Shown: piece after piece, positions 58,400 through 64,000 of the stretch | Layout: each line of letters opens with the position of its first letter | How positions within the stretch are numbered: position 1 is the first letter of the stretch | DNA from: Streptomyces bathyalis | GTDB lineage: Bacteria; Actinomycetota; Actinomycetes; Streptomycetales; Streptomycetaceae | Direction: 5' to 3' | Assembly: GCF_015910445.1 (NCBI RefSeq) | Contig: NZ_CP048882.1 | Location: 6,569,501-6,633,500 of the forward strand | DNA: 64,000 nt | Notes under the pieces: generated by a model | The model's input: the letters and a program-made list of their open reading frames with translations, nothing else | The model's database searches: none | What the model was told of the DNA's origin: nothing | Translations under genes and position numbers: made by a program

Positions 58400-61210
58400 A
58401 TGACCGAGGATCTGTCCCCCGCAGAGCGATATGCACTGGCGCGGCTGCGCGCCGCCGAGCAGGCCACCGCTCTCGCCCCGTTCCGTGACCTGTACGACTT
58501 CGATCTCGACGAGTTCCAGATCGAGGCGTGCCGAGCCCTCGAAGCCGGAAAGGGAGTGCTGGTCGCGGCGCCGACCGGCTCCGGCAAGACGATCGTCGGC
58601 GAGTTCGCCGTGCATCTCGCCCTCACGCAGGGGCGCAAGTGCTTCTACACGACGCCGATCAAGGCTCTGTCGAACCAGAAGTACAACGACCTGGCCAAGC
58701 GCCACGGCGCGGACCGGGTCGGCCTGCTGACCGGGGACAACAGCGTCAACGCCGATGCTCCCGTCATCGTCATGACGACCGAGGTCCTGCGGAACATGCT
58801 CTACGCGGGCTCGCAGGCGCTCGTCGGGCTCGGATACGTGGTCATGGACGAGGTGCACTACCTCTCCGACCGGTTCCGGGGTGCGGTCTGGGAAGAGGTG
58901 ATCATTCACCTGCCCGAGTCGGTCACGCTGGTATCCCTCTCGGCGACGGTGTCCAACGCCGAGGAGTTCGGGGACTGGCTGGACACCGTCCGCGGCGACA
59001 CCGAGGTGATCGTCTCCGAGCACCGCCCCGTACCCCTGTGGCAGCACGTGCTGGGCGGCCGCCGCATGTACGACCTGTTCGAGGAGAAGGGCGACAAGCG
59101 CGAGGTCAACCCCGACCTGGTGCGCATGGCCCGCATGGAGAACAGCCGCCTGTCCGGCCCGCGCGACCGCCGCCGGGGAAGCCCTCGCAGGGAGGCGGAC
59201 CGGGAACGTGAGCGGCGCAGGCGCTCCCGCGTCTGGACGCCGAGCCGCCCGGAGGTCATCGACAGGCTGGATTCGGAAGGGCTGCTGCCCGCCATCACCT
59301 TCATCTTCAGCCGCGCGGGCTGCGAGGCCGCCGTGCAGCAGTGCCTCCACGCGGGGCTGCGGCTGAACGACAGCTCCGCGCGGGCGCGGGTCCGCGAGAT
59401 CGTCGAGCAGCGCACTGCGGACATCCCTGACACCGACCTCCACGTCCTGGGCTACTTCGAATGGCTGGAGGGGCTGGAGAGGGGCATCGCCGCGCACCAC
59501 GCGGGCATGCTGCCCACCTTCAAGGAGGTCGTCGAGGAGCTGTTCGTACGAGGCCTGGTCAAGGCCGTGTTCGCGACGGAGACCCTCGCCCTCGGGATCA
59601 ACATGCCGGCGCGGTCGGTGGTGCTGGAGAAGCTCGTCAAGTGGAACGGCGAGCAGCACGCGGACATCACGCCCGGCGAGTTCACGCAGCTGACGGGCCG
59701 TGCCGGGCGCCGCGGCATCGACATCGAGGGCCACGCGGTCGTGCTGTGGCAGCGAGGCATGGATCCGGCCGCGCTCGCCGGCCTGGCCGGTACGCGCACG
59801 TATCCGCTGCGCTCCTCGTTCAAGCCCTCGTACAACATGGCGGTCAACCTCGTCGGGCAGTTCGGGCGGCACACCTCGCGTGAGCTCCTGGAGACGTCCT
59901 TCGCCCAGTTCCAGGCCGACCGCTCCGTGGTGGGCATCTCCCGGCAGGTCCAGCGCAACGAGGAGGGCCTGGAGGGCTACCGGGAGTCGATGACGTGCCA
60001 CCTCGGCGACTTCGAGGAGTATTCGCGGCTGCGCCGGCGCCTGAAGGACCGTGAGACGGAACTCGCCAAGCAGGGCGCGATGCAGCGCAGGGCACAGGCC
60101 GCCGCGGCGCTGGAGAAGCTGAAGCCCGGGGACGTCATCCATGTGCCGACGGGCAAGTTCGCCGGGCTGGCGCTCGTCCTCGACCCGGGAACGGGTGCGG
60201 GCGGCCGGGGTCCCGTCGAGCGCCGGGGCTGGCACCAGCAGGACGGGCCGCGTCCGCTGGTGCTGACGGCGCAACGGCAGGTGAAGCGGCTGGGCTCCAT
60301 CGACTTCCCCGTTCCCGTGGAGCCGCTGGAGCGGATGCGTATCCCGAGGTCGTTCAACGCCCGCAGCCCCCAGTCCCGTCGGGACCTCGCGTCCGCGCTG
60401 CGCACGAAGGCCGGTCACCACGCGCCTCCGCGGCACCGCAAGCAGCGAGCGGACGCAGCCGACGACGACGAGATCGCACAGCTGCGCGCCGACATCCGCC
60501 GCCACCCGTGCCACGGCTGCGACGAGCGGGAGGACCACGCCCGCTGGGCCGAGCGGTACCACCGGCTCAAGCGGGACACGCGTCAGCTGGAGCGCAAGAT
60601 CGAGGGCCGCACGAACACCATCGCCCGCACCTTCGACCGTGTCTCCGCGCTGCTGACGGAGCTGGGCTACCTCCGCGGCGACGAGGTGACGGAGGACGGG
60701 CGGCGGCTGGCGAGGCTCTACGGCGAGCTGGACCTGCTGGCGAGCGAATGCCTGCGTGACGGCGTCTGGGAGGGCCTGCCGCCTTCCGAGCTGGCCGCCT
60801 GCGTCTCGGCGTTGGTGTACGAGTCGCGCGCCGCCGACGACGCGCTGCCCCCGAAGCTGCCGAGCGGAGGGGCGCGTGGCGCCCTGCAGGAGATGGTGCG
60901 CATCTGGGGCCGTCTGGACGCCCTGGAGGAGGAGCACCGCATCAGCCAGACCGAAGGCGTAGGCCAGCGCGAGCCGGACCTGGGCTTCGCGTGGGCCGCC
61001 TACCGGTGGGCCGAGGGCCACGGCTTGGACTCGGTGCTGCGTGACGCCGACATGCCCGCCGGCGACTTCGTGCGCTGGTGCAAGCAGTGCATCGACGTGC
61101 TGGGGCAGATCGCGGTCGCCGCGCCGGAAGGCGGAGATGTGGCGAAGAACGCGCACAGGGCGCTGGAATCGATGCGGCGCGGGGTCGTGGCGTACACGAG
61201 CGTGGGCTGA
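58400..61210 (+). CDS. helY: Ski2-like superfamily 2 RNA helicase HelY
   Basis: 936 residues. Walker A APTGSGKT (57-64), DEVH box (150-153), SLSATVSNAEEFGDWL (motif III), and the C-terminal motif VI QLTGRAGRRGID. After the RecA pair come the winged-helix and ratchet domains and a C-terminal helical-bundle region. It matches the Mtr4/Ski2 family of RNA helicases; HelY stands beside tatC in M. tuberculosis as here. A region rich in Arg (RDRRRGSPRREADRERERRR, about 253-272) inserted between the domains may bind nucleic acid. Start at ATG 58400; the upstream in-frame ATG lies inside the previous gene. Confidence 0.92.
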   Translation: MTEDLSPAERYALARLRAAEQATALAPFRDLYDFDLDEFQIEACRALEAGKGVLVAAPTGSGKTIVGEFAVHLALTQGRKCFYTTPIKALSNQKYNDLAKRHGADRVGLLTGDNSVNADAPVIVMTTEVLRNMLYAGSQALVGLGYVVMDEVHYLSDRFRGAVWEEVIIHLPESVTLVSLSATVSNAEEFGDWLDTVRGDTEVIVSEHRPVPLWQHVLGGRRMYDLFEEKGDKREVNPDLVRMARMENSRLSGPRDRRRGSPRREADRERERRRRSRVWTPSRPEVIDRLDSEGLLPAITFIFSRAGCEAAVQQCLHAGLRLNDSSARARVREIVEQRTADIPDTDLHVLGYFEWLEGLERGIAAHHAGMLPTFKEVVEELFVRGLVKAVFATETLALGINMPARSVVLEKLVKWNGEQHADITPGEFTQLTGRAGRRGIDIEGHAVVLWQRGMDPAALAGLAGTRTYPLRSSFKPSYNMAVNLVGQFGRHTSRELLETSFAQFQADRSVVGISRQVQRNEEGLEGYRESMTCHLGDFEEYSRLRRRLKDRETELAKQGAMQRRAQAAAALEKLKPGDVIHVPTGKFAGLALVLDPGTGAGGRGPVERRGWHQQDGPRPLVLTAQRQVKRLGSIDFPVPVEPLERMRIPRSFNARSPQSRRDLASALRTKAGHHAPPRHRKQRADAADDDEIAQLRADIRRHPCHGCDEREDHARWAERYHRLKRDTRQLERKIEGRTNTIARTFDRVSALLTELGYLRGDEVTEDGRRLARLYGELDLLASECLRDGVWEGLPPSELAACVSALVYESRAADDALPPKLPSGGARGALQEMVRIWGRLDALEEEHRISQTEGVGQREPDLGFAWAAYRWAEGHGLDSVLRDADMPAGDFVRWCKQCIDVLGQIAVAAPEGGDVAKNAHRALESMRRGVVAYTSVG

Positions 61211-61334
61211 CCGCCGCGGCAGGGGAGCCGGCCCGCGCCCGCGTCAACGGCCGTGCTGTGCGGGAGTGTTGGCTCCGTGCGCCGCGTGGGCATGTACATC
61301 GCGCCCGAAGTTCTCGTGCCCGCGGGAGGTCGAT

Positions 61335-62555
61335 GTGCGCACCACGTCCGGATCCGCTTCCAGACCCCGTCCCCGCTCCGCGTTCCCGTCCGGATCCAGA
61401 GGCCGCCGATGGGCCGCGTCCGTCGCCGCCCTGGCCGCGGCCGTCGCTCTCTCGTCGGCGGCGCCCGCCCCGCAGCCCGCGAAGACGCGGTCCGCGGCGG
61501 ACGGATTGCGTGTCACGCAGATCCAGGCGATGGCGACCCACAACAGCTACCACCGTGAAGCGCCGTTCGCCGAGCAGCAGTTGATGGCACAGCACGATCC
61601 CGACTTCCGTACGCTGCTCTACAGTCACGCGTCGCTGCCCGTTCAGTTCTCCCGGCAGCAGGCCCGCGGCATCGAACTGGACGTCTTTCCCGACCCGGAC
61701 GGCGGTCTCTACGCCGACCCGCTGATCCGCAAGGGCGCCGGCCTGCCGCCGCAGGACGATCCTGATCTGAGCGAGCCCGGCTTCAAGGTGATGCACTGGG
61801 CGGACTTCGACTACCACAGCAGCTGCGTCACCCTCAGGCGCTGCCTGACGCAGGTGAAGAAGTGGTCCGAGCGGCGCCCCGGCCATGTGCCCGTGCCCGT
61901 GCTCCTCGAACTCAAGGAGACGGACCCGGAGATGGAGGCCCGCGGCGGCGCGAAGAGCCCGCCCTGGGACACCGGGATGCTGGACGCGCTGGACGCGGAG
62001 ATCCGCACCGTCTTCCCCGACGAGGCCACCGTCACCGCCGACGACATCCGCCGCCCCGGCGAAACGCTGGAGGAATCGGTGCGCAAGCACGGCTGGCCGC
62101 GGCTGTCCGCCGCCCGCGGAAAGGTGATGTTTCTGATGGACAACGACGACCAGAAGCTTCAGGACGCCTACCGGGCGGGAGGCCGGGAGAGCCTGCAAGG
62201 CAGGGTCCTGTTCACCGATTCCGAACCGGGCCGCCCGGACGCCGCGTTCATGAAGGTCAACGACCCGACCGGGCCCAACAAGGCCGTCATCCAGGACCTT
62301 GCGCGGCAGGGGTACTTCGTACGGACACGCTCCGACGTGCCCCTCGACCAGGCCGCCGGCGGCGACACGGGCATGCTCCGCGACGCTCTGGTCTCGGGGG
62401 CGCAGATGGTCTCGACGGACTTCCCCGTACCGGGCCTCGCCGCCCGCTACGGCTCCGACTACGTGGCCGAACTCCCGCGCGGCAGCGGCCCGGTGAGATG
62501 CAATCCGGTCACCGCGCCGGGGCGGGAATGCCCGGGCGGCCGGATGGAGCGCTGA
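61335..62555 (+). CDS. Secreted phosphatidylinositol-phospholipase-C-like protein
   Basis: 406 residues from GTG 61335 (GGGAGG 5 bases upstream). A signal peptide (RRWAASVAALAAAVALSSAA, ending near residue 47) is followed by a PLC-like TIM-barrel: MATHNSYH (catalytic His and Asn), RGIELDVFPDPDG (Glu and Asp metal ligands), VMHWADFDYHSSCVTL (second His and a Cys), and LLELKETDPEME. Calcium-dependent PI-PLC relatives cleave phosphoinositides or similar phosphodiesters. Ends with a Cys-rich tail (RCNPVTAPGREC). 125 bases after helY, so its own transcript. Confidence 0.85.
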   Translation: MRTTSGSASRPRPRSAFPSGSRGRRWAASVAALAAAVALSSAAPAPQPAKTRSAADGLRVTQIQAMATHNSYHREAPFAEQQLMAQHDPDFRTLLYSHASLPVQFSRQQARGIELDVFPDPDGGLYADPLIRKGAGLPPQDDPDLSEPGFKVMHWADFDYHSSCVTLRRCLTQVKKWSERRPGHVPVPVLLELKETDPEMEARGGAKSPPWDTGMLDALDAEIRTVFPDEATVTADDIRRPGETLEESVRKHGWPRLSAARGKVMFLMDNDDQKLQDAYRAGGRESLQGRVLFTDSEPGRPDAAFMKVNDPTGPNKAVIQDLARQGYFVRTRSDVPLDQAAGGDTGMLRDALVSGAQMVSTDFPVPGLAARYGSDYVAELPRGSGPVRCNPVTAPGRECPGGRMER

Positions 62556-62603
62556 CGTCCGACGGGAGGCGTGGAGCAACGAGCGGAGGGGGCGGGGGCG
62601 GGG

Positions 62604-63458
62604 TCACGGCTGCTGACCGGCGCCCGCCTCCTGCTCGGCCTCGACCTGCGCCTTCCAGTCCTTCTTCGACGCCTGCCAGCCGTCCTCGTCGTGGCCGAGC
62701 CGCCAGTAGCCGGAGATGGACAACTGGTCGCGCTCCAGGCCGCGTTCGAGACGCAGGTGGCGGCGGAGTTCCTTGACGAAGCCGGCCTCGCCGTGCACGA
62801 ACGCCTGCGGCGTTCCCGGGGGGAACTCCATCGCCCGCACGGCCTCGATGAGCTTCTGTCCCACCCGGACCGTTCCACGGTGCAGCCACGTCACGCCGGC
62901 CGTGTCCGGCACGCTCAGCTTCTGCTCCTCCTGCGGGCCCTCGACCTCGATCAGGGCCCGCACCGTGGCGTCCGCGGGCATGCTCTCGAGCGCGGCGGCG
63001 ACGGCGGGCAGGGCGCTCTCGTCGCCGGCGAGCAGGTGCCAGTCGGCCTCCGGAGCGGGGGCGTAGGCGCCGCCCGGGCCGAGGAAGCGGATCTCGTCGC
63101 CCGGCCGGGCGCTCCGCGCCCACGGCCCGGCCAGCCCCTCGTCCCCGTGCACGACGAAGTCGAGCGTCAGCTCGCGCGCCGAGGGCGCCCAGGAGCGCAC
63201 CGTGTACGTGCGGGTGACGGGCCACTGGTCGCGAGGGAAATCCGCGCGGATGGCGCCGATGTCGAACGGCTCGGGATACTCCACGCCCGGGACCGGGAAG
63301 AGCAGCTTGACGTAGTGGTCCGTGTACTCGCCGGCCTCGAATTCCGCCAGACCGGGCCCGCCCAGCACGACGCGCACCATGTGAGGGGTCAGCTGCTCGG
63401 TGCGGACCACGTGCGCGTGGTGGACCTTGTTCTTGCTGCGGGCCGGGCGGTCTGCCAC
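62604..63458 (-). CDS. Siderophore-interacting FAD reductase (SIP/ViuB family)
   Basis: 284 residues from GTG 63458 (GGAG 8 bases upstream). FAD-binding motif RTYTVRSW (about 84-91), then NAD(P)H-binding ADWHLLAGDESALPAVAAAL and a final SIP-type segment QAFVHGEAGFVKELRRHL plus LSISGYWRLGHDEDGW. It reduces Fe(III)-siderophore in the cytoplasm to release iron. An iron-box-like sequence lies 42 bases upstream. Confidence 0.93.
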   Translation of the reverse strand: MADRPARSKNKVHHAHVVRTEQLTPHMVRVVLGGPGLAEFEAGEYTDHYVKLLFPVPGVEYPEPFDIGAIRADFPRDQWPVTRTYTVRSWAPSARELTLDFVVHGDEGLAGPWARSARPGDEIRFLGPGGAYAPAPEADWHLLAGDESALPAVAAALESMPADATVRALIEVEGPQEEQKLSVPDTAGVTWLHRGTVRVGQKLIEAVRAMEFPPGTPQAFVHGEAGFVKELRRHLRLERGLERDQLSISGYWRLGHDEDGWQASKKDWKAQVEAEQEAGAGQQP

Positions 63459-63499
63459 GTGGGACTCCAGGATTGGGCGGAAGCAGAGGGGCGGCGTGG

Positions 63500-63513
63500 T
63501 TAGGGTTGCCTAA
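63500..63513. promoter_or_regulatory. Iron box (DmdR/IdeR-type) upstream of the SIP gene
   Basis: On the minus strand the site reads TTAGGCAACCCTAA, matching 12 of 14 positions of the right part of the consensus TTAGGTTAGGCTAACCTAA. It lies just upstream of a siderophore-reductase gene, which is expected to be iron-repressed. Confidence 0.65.
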
Positions 63514-63610
63514 GTTCTCAACGTACCACTTCGGCCGGTGCAAGGCGCCGCTCGCCCCGCTCGTCCGCTCGCCAGTCCTTCCCCGGGCCCCGCCTCCGGT
63601 GCCGCCGCTG

Positions 63611-64000
63611 TCAGCGCTCCCGCTCCGCCAGCACGTTCAGCAGCCGCTCCAAGGAGCCGCCGAGGCCCCAGCGCTCCGCGAGCGCGTCGAGGGCCTTCGG
63701 GTCGCGCGGGCGGGACGGCAGAGAGGCGTCGAATTCCGGCAGGGCCACGTCGCTCGCGACCCGCACCACCTTCGGCGCCACCGCCAGATACGGACCGGCC
63801 TCGGCCAGACGCTTGCGCTGTGCCGGTGTGATCGCCGACCCGGGATCCTCGGCGGCGGCGATGATTCCCGCCAGGTCGCCGTAGCGCTCCAGCAGCTTCG
63901 CGGCGGTCTTCTCGCCGATGCCCTGTACGCCGGGGAGCCCGTCGCTCGGGTCGCCGCGCAGCAGTGCCAGATCGGCGTAACCCCCGCCGTCCACGCCGTA
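63611..64000 (-). CDS. 5'-3' exonuclease (PolA N-domain type), C-terminal part
   Basis: The frame is open to the right edge, so only the C-terminal 129 residues are present. The helix-hairpin-helix DNA-binding segment GDPSDGLPGVQGIGEKTAAKLL carries the conserved Asp (DPSDG). The remaining C-terminus is a helical arch-side region. From memory, a stand-alone 5'-3' exonuclease lies near helY in M. tuberculosis too (Rv2090). It removes RNA primers or flap DNA. Confidence 0.88.
   Translation of the reverse strand, partial: YGVDGGGYADLALLRGDPSDGLPGVQGIGEKTAAKLLERYGDLAGIIAAAEDPGSAITPAQRKRLAEAGPYLAVAPKVVRVASDVALPEFDASLPSRPRDPKALDALAERWGLGGSLERLLNVLAERER

Noticed and set aside
57425..61156. 1243-residue open frame on the minus strand, opposite helY and the lipid kinase
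   Set aside because: It is antisense to two clear genes with complete motifs; its composition (Arg/His/Leu/Gly-rich) is typical of shadow frames in high-GC DNA.

Overview
The window is high-GC chromosomal DNA from an actinobacterium, almost certainly Streptomyces or a close relative. The main pointers are a chaplin pair (one short, one long with a LAHTG sortase motif), a gylR-glpFKD glycerol locus, the SCO1664/DUF3090/mshC cluster, a complete Pup-proteasome locus, and many genes whose -10 element lies only 6-7 bases before the start codon (leaderless mRNAs). From memory, the gene order also matches the Mycobacterium tuberculosis mshC, metH, trmI, mpa, dop-pup-prcBA, pafABC, tatAC and helY region, so most of this is conserved core chromosome. 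I see no prophage, insertion sequence or CRISPR array.

Layout. 1-3000: the end of an Nramp-type transporter, a small membrane protein and an FAD oxidoreductase. 3048-5938: a divergent low-zinc regulon of six cysteine-poor ribosomal proteins (L32, S14, L28 leftward; L33, L31, S18 rightward) and a CobW/COG0523 protein, around a Zur-like operator and closed by a strong terminator. 6013-7341: a decayed FMN-binding glutamate-synthase-like pseudogene and tRNA-Leu(GAG). 7496-10172: an M20 peptidase and two chaplins. 10264-16581: a DUF5703 protein, an acidic protein of unknown function, a RecD-like protein with an eroded P-loop coupled to an aldo/keto reductase, an F420-type oxidoreductase and CorA. 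16658-22063: phosphomutase, DUF3090, SCO1664-family kinase-like protein and mshC (mycothiol), then a PAC2 protein with a long low-complexity tail. 22371-24629: a GH13 glucosidase whose 3' end is tandemly duplicated, and a likely MerR regulator remnant. 24630-33607: glpD, glpK, glpF and gylR on the minus strand, and metH divergent from gylR.

33714-40817: a HAD phosphatase, an orphan solute-binding lipoprotein, an orphan NarL-type regulator, a RecB-like Fe-S nuclease, a site-2 protease and trmI. 41066-51959: a secreted protein, a ferredoxin and the Pup-proteasome system: arc/mpa (unfoldase), dop (depupylase), pup, prcB and prcA (20S core), then a lacI/MFS pair and pafA (Pup ligase). Pup here ends in Gly-Gly-Glu rather than Gly-Gly-Gln, so it needs no deamidation before ligation. 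52047-55534: two FKBP proteins, then pafB and pafC (WYL regulators). 55579-61210: a small membrane protein, tatA, tatC, a lipid/diacylglycerol kinase and helY. 61335-64000: a secreted phospholipase-C-like protein, a siderophore-interacting reductase behind an iron box, and the C-terminal part of a 5'-3' exonuclease running off the end.

I did not find a wholly new multi-gene system. The most unusual items are the S14 gene with ACG (or CTG) in place of ATG, a 210-bp perfect tandem duplication across the GH13 stop codon, the Zur-like box filling the spacer of a leaderless promoter, the GGE Pup, and a possible functional link between mshC and its kinase-like and phosphomutase neighbours.
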